The notes beneath the pieces are model-generated. The model made no database searches. It saw only the letters and a program-made list of their open reading frames with translations, and was not told where the DNA came from. This document shows, in pieces, positions 38,798 to 48,835 of a stretch of DNA of 64,000 nucleotides. Source of the DNA: Rebecca billardiae RCC1528. Taxonomy: Eukaryota > Haptophyta. How positions within the stretch are numbered: position 1 is the stretch's first letter; each line of letters starts with the position of its first letter. The stretch covers positions 1,116,001-1,180,000 of the forward strand of contig OZ251229.1 in the NCBI GenBank assembly GCA_965240325.2, written 5' to 3'. Both the position numbers and the translations under genes were made by a program.

Positions 38798-39370
38798 ATG
38801 TCGGACGAGCAGGCCATCTTGAATCGCCTGCTGGCGCGCGAGGCCCAGCTCAAGGCGTGCGCGAAGAGCTTCGCCGCGCTGAGTGCCAACCTCGACCAGT
38901 GGGATGCTGACGAGACCGAGCGGCAGGTCGAGCTGCTGCAGAAGAACTTGCTGCAGTACGAGTTTGCCGTCACAAAGGCGCAGGCGATGATGCGTACCAG
39001 CGTTCGCCAGATCTCCGAGAATGAAGCGTCCTGCCGTGATGTCGACGAGGAGATGAAGCAGGTCCAGACCGACATCGAGCTGCTCACCACGAAGCTCGTC
39101 GACGCGCGCGCGCAGCGCGACCACAAGGAGCAGTGCGCCGCCCTGGAGCGGGTGATCAACGAGCTGCCCTCGCGCGACGAGATGAACGCAGAGATCAAGA
39201 AGCTCGAGGCGGAGCTCGAGGCGCTGACCGGCGAGGGTGACAGCCTCTCCCGTGACCTCGAGCACAGGCAGCTACAGTTCGCAACGCTCATGCACTCTGT
39301 CGTCGAATTGCAAAGCCAGCTCAAGGCAGAGGCTGCCGAGCAGGATGAGCCCGCGCCGATGGCAGACTGA
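38798..39370 (+). CDS. THOC7: THO complex subunit 7
   Basis: A 190-residue, largely coiled-coil protein matching THOC7/Mft1-like subunits of the THO/TREX complex, which couples transcription to mRNA export in the nucleus. Matching landmarks are the N-terminal AILNRLLAREAQLKACAKSF, LLQYEFAVTKAQAMM, the segment CAALERVINELPSRDEMNAEIKKLEAEL (compare human ALAKVIQHHPDR...LKELEAL) and the closing LQFATLMHSVVELQSQL. Length is close to the human protein (204). Start is ATG 38798, directly before MSDEQAILNRLL. Single exon. Confidence 0.85.
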   Translation: MSDEQAILNRLLAREAQLKACAKSFAALSANLDQWDADETERQVELLQKNLLQYEFAVTKAQAMMRTSVRQISENEASCRDVDEEMKQVQTDIELLTTKLVDARAQRDHKEQCAALERVINELPSRDEMNAEIKKLEAELEALTGEGDSLSRDLEHRQLQFATLMHSVVELQSQLKAEAAEQDEPAPMAD

Positions 39371-39561
39371 CGGTCGTATGATCAATGTGTACATGCATTC
39401 GTCATCACGTATTGTAGTGTGATGCGTGGTGGCGGCGTGGCCTCGAATCACATAGTCTCAGAGTCAGATGACGACGACGGACACACTGTCACTGGCCAGC
39501 ATTGACTGGCCGTTAGACTTGATAGAATATATATATATATATATATATAATATTATATCTA
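39371..39561. repeat. 3' flank of THOC7 with (TA)n run
   Basis: A TA microsatellite at 39527-39549 abuts the left end of the long-inverted-repeat element that begins at 39562. Confidence 0.8.
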
Positions 39562-40900
39562 ATGACCGCGTTCCGCGGTCCTTTTCCGCAGAACCAACGT
39601 AGTTCGGGGCCCGCGGTGGCGGTGCACCCTCCGACGTCGCAGTCGTCCCGTACGTAACTAGACTCCAGCGGCGCGCCGCCCAGCACCGCGCCGCGCCGCC
39701 GGGCCGTCAGGGCGCGTCGGCGGCTGGCGTGCGCCGAGTGAGTGGATGTCGGTCGTCGGCCGCGAGCTGCTCTCATCACAGACGGCCCTTACCTGACCCC
39801 CTGCGCGTGCGCGACGGCCGACAGGCGGATGCGACTCGGCGTGATCGACTGCATGAGCGCGAATAAGCCTCTACGTGCACGCCAGGCCACGCGGAGCTGA
39901 CTGACAGCCCGTGAGGGAGCTGACGGCGCGGGACCGCGGATTCGACTTCGTTCGGGCCTGCCGCTGACCGTCGTCGCCGCGACGCCAGCAGCGCAGGAGT
40001 AGATGATCTGCAGGTCAGTAGGGTTCGACCAGCGCGCCTGCGCGACGGCCGACAGGCGGGCGCGAGGCGTGAGCGACGCATGAGTGCGACTCTACGTGCA
40101 CGCCAGGCCACTCAGGAGCTGACTGACTGACTGACTGACTGACAGCCAGGGAGCACGGTGCGAGGCCGCCGCGGATTCGGGCAGCAGCCATGCAGCACCG
40201 GTGTTTGCGCGCGCCGCGCGTGCACGGGGTGACACACCTCGGTCAGGCTCGGCACGCGTCGCAGAGGCACGGCCAGCTCTGGGCACGCCAGGCCACGCGG
40301 AGCTGACAGCCACGGGGAGCCGACGCCGACGGCGCGGGGCCGCGGAGTTCGACTTGCGCCTGCTCTGAAGAAGAGTTATGGCAGACCCTGGCGGAGAGGC
40401 ATGGCAAGGGGGGCGTGTGGTGAAGTCGGAGACTCAGAGATCGATCAGTCCGGCATCAGGCGCCGCTGCCCCCGAGCTTGCGAGAGCCCGAACACAGGGC
40501 GGCGGCTGCGGCGCCGGCGGCGCGGACGCGCGGGGCCCGCCGCCGCGGGGCCGCGCAGGCATCGACAGGGCGGCAGGGGCGCGCGGAGTGACTAGTGAGC
40601 GGGGCACGCACGCGACGATGTCGACGGCCGTCGGGACCCGCCGCAGACGCGCGCTCCAGGCGCCACTCGGCACTCGCCACGCGCACCTGCCCATCGCCCC
40701 CTTGGACGCCGAGCTAGTCGCGGCTCGCTCGCCAACCCCCGAACGAACGCGCGGGCCTCAAAACCTGCCTCCTTGTGACGACGACGGCGGCCAGTGGCAC
40801 GGCGGCGGCAGGTTTCAGTTGAGCTCGCCAGCTCGGTGAGTCAGTGACTATGAAATGGCTGGCAACGAATAGCTGCGGATATTTTCAATAATGTTTGCGG
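39562..40900 (+). repeat. Left arm of the long inverted repeat
   Basis: Contains a CTGA tetranucleotide run (about 40118-40144) and two diverged copies of a CACGCCAGGCCA-containing block. A 153-codon open frame from 40378 is broken in the other arm, so I do not call it a gene. Confidence 0.7.
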
Positions 40901-40970
40901 GTAGTTTTTAGACTACTCTACCAACCGTCGCGAAGCCAAGTTCGTAGTATTCATCAAGGCGGAGGCAAAC

Positions 40971-41642
40971 TACAGGTGGGTGAGGGCAGAATGAGACAAA
41001 ATCCCGGATCGTGTTTTGCGCTCCACCACGATGGCGCTCACGCCCTTCGCGCACGTCGTCGTGGAGGGCATCAGACGAAGAGTTCAAGCTGCGAGTCTCG
41101 TGGGCTAACTCCATGTCGTTGAGGAGCACGAGCACCATCAAGTTTGTCTCACTTTGGGGGGGGGAGGGCACTTTGAGACAAACCGCGTGCGCACGCCCGA
41201 CGAGCTCACCAACTGGGGAGAGCAAGCTTCCCATGGGCTCTTGGCGCGTGTCTGACGTCCCTACTGCCTCCCATTGCATGGCCAGCCGTCAGGTTGGCGT
41301 CCCCTTGCAGTAGTAGACTACCTTGCTCACGTCACTGAAGGGCACCGTGCATCGCGGTTCGCGGCCGTCTCACAGTGGCGGGGCACGTTCGGCGGCTACG
41401 TTTGGTGCGTGCAGGCCAGGCATGGGCAGCGGAGCGGCCGGCAAACGAGCGGAGGTGCCAGGCATGCACCTTGGGCACACATGCGACGCGTCTTGACAGA
41501 CTTGCGTCCACCTCACCGGGCGCTGTAGCGCGTGCGAGGCGGGCGCCATGCACCACGCCCAGTGGGCGCCACTGGGCCGCCACTGGGCCGCCGCCTTTGT
41601 CTCAAAGTGCCCTCTGTCTCATTCTGCCCTCATCGACCTGTA
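40971..41642. mobile_element. 672-bp palindrome-ended element (MITE-like)
   Basis: The ends 40971-40998 and 41615-41642 are reverse complements over 28 bp with three mismatches, and 18 bp (TGAGGGCAGAATGAGACA) match perfectly. If the element starts at CAGGT, both sides are flanked by TA, a Tc1/mariner-like target duplication. Subterminal copies of GAGGGCACTTTGAGACAAA lie at 41166 and, inverted, at 41596. No coding capacity. Confidence 0.65.
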
Positions 41643-41731
41643 TCAAGACGAAACTAGCCTCGAAAGGGGGTGATGTTTGTATCAAACTTGTAACCGTCCA
41701 ACTGCACACCATTAATCAAGCCCGTTAGTGA

Positions 41732-41980
41732 GCTCTCACGCCCGGCCGTCCACGATTGAATAGGGAAATCTCGTGGGCGCGTCCATTTCTCCGTAATGCG
41801 TGTCTAAAGTCTCTAAAGAGGCGGGTCTCAAAAATTGAAACTCGGTCTCCGCCAGCCCCGTAAAAATAAAAAAACTTCGCCCCTCGTCCCCTTTTTCTTG
41901 ATCAAAGATCTTTTTGAAACGTGGTTAGGGCCCGCGGAGCGGGCTCCACGCTGCACGCTCCGCCCTGCACCGCGGGCCAT
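41732..41980 (-). repeat. Dispersed repeat R1, copy A
   Basis: About 250 bp, reverse-complementary to copy B at 44652-44882. Landmarks are GTCCACGATTGAA, GAAACTCGGTCT, TTGATCAAAGATCTTTTTG and CCGCGGGCCAT at the end. Confidence 0.85.
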
Positions 41981-42258
41981 AAGCCGTGACTGTGCCGCGC
42001 TGACATCTGCGCACTCCGAGCGTCGCGGTCCGCGCGGATTCCCGCGGCCCCCCGCCGGGACGCGGCCGGCGCCGACCCGCCGGGGCGCGGCACTCGCCCC
42101 GCACGGGTTCGCGGGCGGGCCGCTGGGGACCCGTGGGCCGAGTCGTCGGTGGCCGCGGTTCGGCGCCTCGATCGACATAATCATATATTAATCCTGACAG
42201 TCTGACAATGTCCGATTTTACGGGACTCATCTCACATCTGTCACCGTCAGTACGAGTT

Positions 42259-42260
<2 letters not shown>

Positions 42261-42317
<57 letters not shown>

Positions 42318-42320
42318 ACT

Positions 42321-42396
<76 letters not shown>
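42261..42396. repeat. (GT)n microsatellite with one interruption
   Basis: GT runs at 42261-42316 and 42323-42396, split by CACTCA. Confidence 0.97.
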
Positions 42397-42398
<2 letters not shown>

Positions 42399-42820
42399 TA
42401 GTAGGCGGAGGAGTCCGCCAACGCGCGGCCAACGGGGCCACTCAGAGTCAGACCGTTATTGAGTCATATATCGTCATTGGCAGCATCATTGCGTAATATA
42501 AGTTATTGACCGATGACAACTCCGATCGATTATGATCGAGTGCGGCGGATTTCAGAGCTATACTAATAGTTGTATAACCGACACCGCGATCGCCGACAGG
42601 CGCAGGCGACAATGCCACACATCTGGCAGGGCACGACCGCCTGTGAGTGTGATTATCCGACGTCGGTAGCGGCAGCTGCTGACAAGCGAAAGCCGCCGCG
42701 CCCGTGGCTTTCCCGCCGAAGCCAGTGTCGTGCCGTCTTCTCGGATGAGATTATGAGTCGATCAGGACTTCCCGGAACGGGAACCGGGCAAATGATGACG
42801 ATGGGCATACCGTCGTCATC

Positions 42821-42990
42821 ATGGCCCGCGGTGCAGGGCGGAGCGCGCAGCGTGGAGCCCGCACCAGCGGGCCCGAACCACGTTTCAAAAAGATCTTTGA
42901 TCAAAGAAAAAAGGGACGGGGGACGATTTTCAGGGCTGGAGGAGACCGAGTTTCGAATTTTTGAGACTCCCTTACAGGTGCATCCTCGTC
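42821..42990 (+). repeat. Dispersed repeat R1, copy C
   Basis: Begins ATGGCCCGCGGTGCAGGGCG and runs through AAAGATCTTTGATCAAAG to GAGTTTCGAATTTTTGAG. Beyond that it departs from copies A and B. Confidence 0.85.
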
Positions 42991-43149
42991 GAAAAAGGGC
43001 GCGCCCGCCGTCTTGAATAGTGAACAGAGGAATCAACGAAACCCACGCCCAAGTGTGCGAGGGTGAGTAATTACGGGCGGACTCAGTCGTTCATGTGTGA
43101 CCATAGTAAATAAATATGGGCCTCGCCGCCGCAAGAACGACTCTCACCA

Positions 43150-44568
43150 ACTCCAATACTGCGAGACATTGAAAAATACCCGCAGCTATTCGTCGCCAGC
43201 CCATTTCATAGTCACTGATCGACGCACCGAGCTGGCGAGCCTCAAATTTGCCGTCGTCGCAAGGCAGCAGCGGTTTGAGCCCGCGTTTCGGAGTTGGCGA
43301 GGGCGCCGCGCGACTCTCGCCTCCAAGCAAGGGCGGGCGATGGGCAGGTGCGCGCGGCCAGTGGCGCCTGGAGCGCGCGTCTGCGGCGGGTCCCGACGGC
43401 CGTCGACATCGTGTTCGTGCCCCGCTCACTAGTCACTCCGCGCGCCCCTGCCGCCCTGTCGATGCCTGCGCGGCCGCGGGGCCGCGCGTCAGCGCAGCCG
43501 CCGCCCTTTGTTCAGGCTCTCGCAAGCTCGGGGGCAGCGGCGCCTGACTGATGCCGGACTGATCGATCTCTGAGTCTCCGACTTCACCACACGCCCCCCT
43601 TGTCATGCCTCTCCGCCAGGGTCTCCCAGAACTCTTCTTCAGAGCAGGCGCGCCAACCCGAATCCATCGATCTGTTCCGTGCCGGCACTCTCGGCCCGCG
43701 CCGGCAAGTCTGTCTGCAGCGCTGGACGGGCGGACCTAGGAGGACGAGCTGCGGCGCGGACGACGGTGGTGCGGAGCAGGCGCGCCAACCCGAATCCATC
43801 GATCTGTTCCGTGCCGGCACTCTCGGCCCGCGCCGGCAAGTCTGTCTGCAGCGCTGGACGGGCGGACCTAGGAGGACGAGCTGCGGCGCGGACGACGGTG
43901 GTGCGCGACGTCCCCAGAGCTGGCCGTGCCTCTGCGACGCGTGCCGAGCCTGACCGAGGTGTGTCTGTAACCCCGTGACCCCGTGCAGTGCAACCGCGGC
44001 GTGCGGAGTGAATAACAATCACCGGTGCCCTCGCACCTCGGCACACACAGTGCTCCCTCTGGCTGTCTGCTCCGCGTGGCCTGGCGTGCACGTAGATAGA
44101 GTTGCGCTCATGCGTCGATCACGCCTCGCGCCCGCCTGTCGGCCGTCGCGCAGGCGCTGGTCGAACCCTACTCGGACCAGTGCAAATCATCTACTCCTGG
44201 CGCTGCCCGGCGGCGCGCGGTGACGACAGACAGCGCGGTCAGCAGCAGCGGCCCGAACGAATCCGCGGCCCCGCACCGTGTTCCCTGGCTGTCAGCTCCA
44301 CGTGGCCTGGCGTGCACGTGGAGTCGCGCTCATGCGTCGATCACGCCTCGTCGCATCCGCCTGTACACAACCCGGGCGCCGGCGCCGGCGGCTGCGATGG
44401 GCCCGCGCCCGGCGCCGGCACCGCCGGGGCGCAGCGGCGCGCCGCTGGAGTCTAGTTGTACGGGCATGCAACTGGTCTGTCAATAGACGACTGCGACGGA
44501 GGGTGCACCGCCACCGCGGGCCCCGAACTACGTTCGTTCTACGGAAAAGGACCGCGGAACGCGGTCAT
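43150..44568 (-). repeat. Right arm of the long inverted repeat
   Basis: Reverse complement of the left arm, lengthened by an internal 132-bp tandem duplication. Confidence 0.7.
43642..43905. repeat. 132-bp tandem duplication
   Basis: 43642-43773 and 43774-43905 are essentially identical (GAGCAGGCGCGCCAACC start, GGTGGTGCG end). The left arm of the inverted repeat lacks this duplication. Confidence 0.95.
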
Positions 44569-44651
44569 ATCACGGACGGCATCGCGACTAGTCAAATAGT
44601 AGTACGACTACCCGGCGGCGTATATAATCGCGATTCTGCTATATATAATTT

Positions 44652-44882
44652 ATGGCCCGCGGTGCAGGGCGGAGCAGCGCAGCGTGGAGCCCGCACCAGC
44701 GGGCCGGAACCACGTTTCAAAAAGATCTTTGATCAAGAAAAAGGGACGCGGGGGCCGATTTTTAGGGCTGGCGGAGACCGAGTTTCGAATTTTGAGACCC
44801 TCTCTACAGATGCATCACGGAGAAAAAAACCGCGTCCACGACATTCCCCTAATCAATCGTGGACGGCCGGGCGTGAGAGTTC
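44652..44882 (+). repeat. Dispersed repeat R1, copy B
   Basis: The longest clean copy together with A. It starts ATGGCCCGCGGTGCAGGGCG just outside the long-inverted-repeat element and ends ...GGACGGCCGGGCGTGAGAGTT. Confidence 0.85.
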
Positions 44883-45841
44883 ACTTCTGTGTGAAGTAGG
44901 ACGGTTACAAGTCCAATACAAGCGTCAGCTTCTCCTAAATTCCCCTTTATAACGGGCTCCGGGTGATCAGACTGGCGGCCGAAGCCTCCAGCCCTACCCT
45001 GGCCAGCCCCCAACCAACCACCACTTCTTTGAGGCTATTTTTGCACGTCCTTACGGGATCAGTGAAGTAACCAACCGATATATATTGGCTTCGTCGGGGT
45101 CGTATTCACTACTGGAGTATATTGGGTAATTGTGGGTACTCTCGTTCAGTCTATCATATCAGTACATTGGCTCGCTAACGGTGTTGGGGGCATAAGGTCA
45201 TTTTGGGTAATTGTGGGTATTATCATACCCAGTTGGGGGCCAGGGGGCGCGCGGCACGCGCTCGCTCCAAAACGGGGCGAGCCCTCAGTCGCCCTCGATC
45301 GACCGCCATCGGTGTGGACGACCGCGCGGAGCGCGCGCCGCGCGCGCGCCGCCCGCGCGGCCGCGGGCGCCTCCCGCGCGGGTGGCGCACGCACGCCCGC
45401 GCGCCCGCCCGCGCGCGCGGCCGCGTTTGCGGGCGCGCGCGGATTTTCGAAGGCTTCTGTCTGTCGGGCGTTGCGTCCGACTCGTGCGCCATGTCGTGCC
45501 ATGTCGTGGCGTGCGCATGTGCGCACTCTCGGTGGGGTGGTGCGCGGGCGGCGGCGCTCTCCTGAATTCTACCCCGCGCCCGTTTCGCTGTGCGTGCGCG
45601 CTGCGTCGCGCAGGCACGCGAGAGTACCTGCGGCTCCCGCGCGGCCGACGTGGACGGTTGCCCCGGCGCGCCGCTCCAGCACGCGCTCGCGTGTCTGCGT
45701 GGACTGGGTTATAGCGCGCGTGCCGCGCCTTCTTTTCTCGGTGCAGGCGCGCTGGCTGCAGGCCTTGGCCATCGACTACGCGGCGCGCACCCTAGCACTC
45801 CCTAGCAGCCAGCCGCGACGAGTCCGAGTCTGCGCGCGCAG
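44883..45841. other. Intergenic, no supported gene
   Basis: After R3, a GGGTAATTGTGGGTA phrase occurs twice (about 45124 and 45207). From 45240 the DNA is an extreme CG-alternating stretch that leaves many frames open by composition alone; none has recognisable protein features. Confidence 0.5.
44946..45010 (+). repeat. Dispersed repeat R3, copy 1
   Basis: ATAACGGGCTCCGGGT ... GCCTCCAGCCCTACCCTG ... CCAGCCCCCAACC. It is present inverted at about 48455-48532. Confidence 0.75.
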
Positions 45842-46393
45842 ATGGGCGGCGGCGCGCAGGCCGTGCGCGCGCAGATACACGAGCACGTGCGCGTGAAGGC
45901 GCTGGGCGCCGAGCTGGCAAAGCGCGACGCCGAGCTCGACGCGTGCGCGCAGAGGCGCTGGGCGCCGAGCTGGCGAAGCGAGACGCCGAGCTCGACGCGC
46001 TGCGTCACGCGGCACGGATGCGCTGGGCGCGCGCGCTGCCCTTGTCCACGCCCTGCAGCAGCTCGAGCAGGTGTGGACGGCCCTCGAAGCTACGGTGGGC
46101 GAGCGCGCGCCGCTCAGCCTGCCGCTGGCCGCCGCCATCCTCGAGGCCGACGCGGCGGAGCAGGCGGCGGGCGAGCACGGCGGCGCGGTGCGGAGCAGGG
46201 CACGCGTGCGCCTGGCGGCGGGCGCGACACGCCACTCGCTTCGTCCCACCCCGAGCTCCGCTCGGTCTGCGCGTGGCTGCGCAGCGTGGGCGGGCAGCAG
46301 TGGCGCGCGCTCTCGCTATGCCGGCCCGAGGCGCGCCGGCTGAGCGACCAGCGGCCCTTCGTCGAGCGCATGGCGCAGCGCGAGCACCTCTAG
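45842..46393 (+). pseudogene. Degenerate coiled-coil gene with frame-breaking duplication
   Basis: Coding character jumps between frames. QAVRAQIHEHVRVKALGAELAKRDAELDA is followed, after a 56-bp imperfect tandem duplication (45897 and 45953), by ALGAELAKRDAELDALRHAARMRWA in the next frame. Then comes QVWTALEATVGERAPLSLPLAAAILEADAAEQAAG in a third frame, and finally THPELRSVCAWLRSVGGQQWRALSLCRPEARRLSDQRPFVERMAQREHL before a stop at 46393. 56 is not a multiple of three, so the duplication itself breaks the frame. I do not recognise the family. Small introns cannot be excluded. Confidence 0.45.
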
Positions 46394-46875
46394 CAGGTGC
46401 GCGCGCGCGCGCGCACGCGCCGGCCCGCGCCGCGCGGCGCCTCTCGCCCTGCACGCGCGCCGCCCCGCTTCCCCGCGCGGCCCGTCCGCGCCTCTCGCCC
46501 TGCGCGCGCGCCGCCCCGCTTCCCCGCGCGGCCCGTCCGCTGGTGTCCCGTGCCACCCTTGGCCGTCGGCGCGCCCATTCACGCGCCGCGAGTCCGACGG
46601 ACGGGTCTGACTCTCACTCACTCTCCGAGACGGTGCGCGGCTCGGCCTGTCTGACTGCCAGGCAGACGCCAGACCGTGCGGATTGACGACGTCACGGTCT
46701 CATTCTCAACCACTGCGCCGCGGGCCCCCAACTGCGTTGGTTCTACGGAAAAGGACCGCGGAACGCGGTCATTTATTAGCAGCAGTATAGTTATATTATC
46801 ATACATCAGTAGAGGTTCAGTCACTGTGATCACACTCGGCTGTCAACTCACTGGTCACTTCAAGCGTCAGTCGCC
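46394..46875. other. Intergenic with R2 solo end
   Basis: A CG-rich part includes two tandem copies of a segment reading CGCGCCGCCCCGCTTCCCCG (about 46457 and 46507). Then comes the R2 repeat at 46715-46776. No gene seen. Confidence 0.5.
46715..46776 (+). repeat. R2: solo copy of the long-inverted-repeat element end
   Basis: CCGCGGGCCCC ... ACTGCGTTGGTTCTACGG, then AAAAGGACCGCGGAACGCGG and TCAT. It matches the outer 60 bp of the element at 39562-44568. Confidence 0.8.
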
Positions 46876-48079
46876 TCAGGCGGGCAACCTGACTTCAGCG
46901 AAGGTGCCATCATCCCTGGGCCTGGTATGCTTCATCGGCGCCGACAGCTCCGCGCGCGTGCTCGCCTGGGGCTTGGCAAACACGAACCGCAGAAACTGGC
47001 CGTTGCCCCTCGGCGGGAACTGAGTAATGGGGAACTCTTTCGTGGGGCAGGGGGTGCCACCCGCCCCCCGCCCGGCGCAGCTCCTGCCCGCGAGCTGCAT
47101 GTCCACCAGCCGGAATCCGGCTGCGCTCATGTACGCCAGCGCGCTCTGCGGCGTGAACAGGTTGACGTGGTAGTTGGCGGTCGTCCGGCGTTGCGTGCCC
47201 TGCCAGCGGACGTACGCGTCAATGTTGTTGGGCACCTCGCTGAACACGTGGCCGCCGGGGCGCATGCGCGCGTACAGCTCGCGCAGGAAGGTGCAGAGGT
47301 CCGCGACATGCTCCAGGACGTGCGAGCTGACGAACAGGTCGATGCCCTCGCGGAGGTGCTCGCTCGAGGCGTTGTACATGCTCCTCACCACGTGCGCGCT
47401 GTGCGGGTGCGTGGCCGCAAGGCGCTTGGCCGCCACGGGCGCGTGCGTGGCGCTTGGCTCGAAGCAGACCAGATTGCGGTCTGGTGCGCTCAGTTGTGCG
47501 AGCAGCTGGCCAAAGCTGCAGCCCGCCTCGGCGACCACCGCGCCGCGCCGCAGGCTTGGCACCAGAGCGCGCACGTACTCGGCCTGCGAGCGCGCGCGCG
47601 TCTCTGCCAAGCGCGCGTCCGCCTGCCCGCTGTAGTGCGCGTAGAGCACGCCCAGCTCCGCGGGCTGCAGCCCAGGGTGCGTGAAGTACGTATCCGCGTG
47701 CGGGCCGGTGCCACACGTAGCGCGGCGCCACGCCCCAGCTGCCGTTGATGTCCCAGTGCCGGGTGACGCGCTGAGAGCGCGGGTCCAGGCATGCGCCCGC
47801 GCCCGGCACAGAGCCGCGCAGGCACCACGGGCAGCGCACGCAGGCGTGAGAGGCGTCCACGCCCCCTCCCATCGCCGCGCCCGCGCGGCGTCTGACCCGC
47901 CCAGTCGACTCGAGCTGCTGCGACTGATCCGCGCCGACGCACAGCACGAGCAGGAGGGGAATAGTCGCGGCGACAGGACGCGTCGTCCGCCGCTGAAGGA
48001 GGCTCGGTCGGCACGGTCTGCCGCCGTCACTGCGCCGTGACCCGCGGGCGGGCGGCGCTGGTCGACTGGGCGACCGCAT
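46876..48079 (-). CDS. Class I SAM methyltransferase with N-terminal signal anchor
   Basis: The C-terminal two thirds is a Methyltransf_23-type domain: motif I VVAEAGCSFGQLLAQL, acidic loop CFEPS, then DLFVSSHVLEHVADLCTFLREL, RPGGHVFSEVPN and NYHVNLFTPQSALAYMSAAGF. The ATG at 48079 opens a different frame with a basic N-terminus and a hydrophobic anchor (PVAATIPLLLVLCVGA), then a Cys-rich segment (ACVRCPWCLRG) and DINGSWGVAPRYV. The two frames must be joined between about 47660 and 47720. A GTGTGG...GCTGCAG intron of about 52 nt would restore the frame but is half the length of every other intron here, so a single-base indel is equally possible. Secretory-pathway location is inferred. Substrate unknown. 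Confidence 0.7.
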
Positions 48080-48795
48080 CGTTCGTCTGAGAGTGAGCAG
48101 CAGATTTTTACTCACTCACTCACTCACTCATTTTTCATCAGCCTCACAATCATCACCGACTTCACCGTCAGGCACAGTGTTGGGCTTGTATGCAGGCAAA
48201 TAAGGACGGACCATCAAATACCCGCAGGTGCATCTAATCTCCCGTAACGGTCGAGCACCTCTCGCTGTGCGAGGGGTGCAGAGCGACCCGCAGGCCGTTA
48301 CAGGGCCATTAGAAGGCGGTGTCTTGTATGCTGTCATTATTGGCATGGCATACCCCCGCCCCCTCTGGAGGCGGGCTGTCCACAGTGGAGTGGTGTCAGG
48401 CACTAGGTGTCTCGGTCAGTGTTTGGAGGTTGGGTGGGACCGTGGTGGTACTACTGGTCGGTTGGGGGCTGGCCGCAGGGTAGGGCTGGAGGCTCCGGCC
48501 GCCAGTTCGATCACTACCCGGAGCCCGTTATGAAGGGACGAAATTAATTATTATTAGGCTGCGTCGTTGTCTGCCTGGAGGGAAGTGCTGCGCGCGCGCG
48601 CCAATATTTGCTTTAATTAACCCGCTTGGTGCGCGCTGCACCGGGTCAGTGGTATGGTTCGGCCCGCGCGCCGAGCCGCGAGCAGAGACCAGGCCAGTCA
48701 CCCTTAATCCTCATATTGAGTTACTAACAGTTTACTAACTATGCTGGGGCCGCTGACCGAGGCTGCTGACTATCGCGGATAAATAATATAATAAT

Positions 48796-48835
<40 letters not shown>

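Larger units (their letters stand above)
39562..44568. mobile_element. 5-kb element with about 1.4-kb inverted repeats (foldback-like), nested
   Basis: The left arm (about 39562-40900) and right arm (about 43150-44568) are reverse complements at roughly 80% or better by eye. The outer ends are ATGACCGCG...CGCGGTCAT. Blocks match in order: the end with GGTCCTTTTCCG; a CGACGGCCGACAGGCG block; a CACGCCAGGCCACG block; a GGCAGACCCTGGCGGAGAG block; and near the centre GACTATGAAATGG...GAATAGCTGCGG. The 2.2-kb spacer holds the 40971-41642 palindromic element, two R1 repeats in opposite orientation and a TG microsatellite. No transposase was found. Solo copies of the outer end occur at 46.7 and 59.1 kb. 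Confidence 0.75.

Noticed and set aside
40378-40839. A 153-codon frame starting MADPGGEAW in the left inverted-repeat arm
   Set aside because: The matching segment of the right arm does not keep the frame, and the composition is low-complexity.
42208-42496. Open frames encoding poly(Cys-Val)
   Set aside because: Translation of the GT microsatellite.
43600-44091. Repeated peptide frames (FRAGTLGPRRQVCLQRW) on both strands
   Set aside because: Products of the 132-bp tandem duplication; no start or motif is conserved.
44761-44815. Possible tRNA or SINE promoter in R1 (TGGCGGAGACCG and GTTTCGAATT)
   Set aside because: The A-box-like and B-box-like words are adjacent rather than 30-60 bp apart, and no cloverleaf can be drawn.
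45132-45896. A 254-codon plus-strand frame
   Set aside because: Runs through CG-alternating DNA; there is no motif, and its ending overlaps the better-supported coiled-coil remnant.
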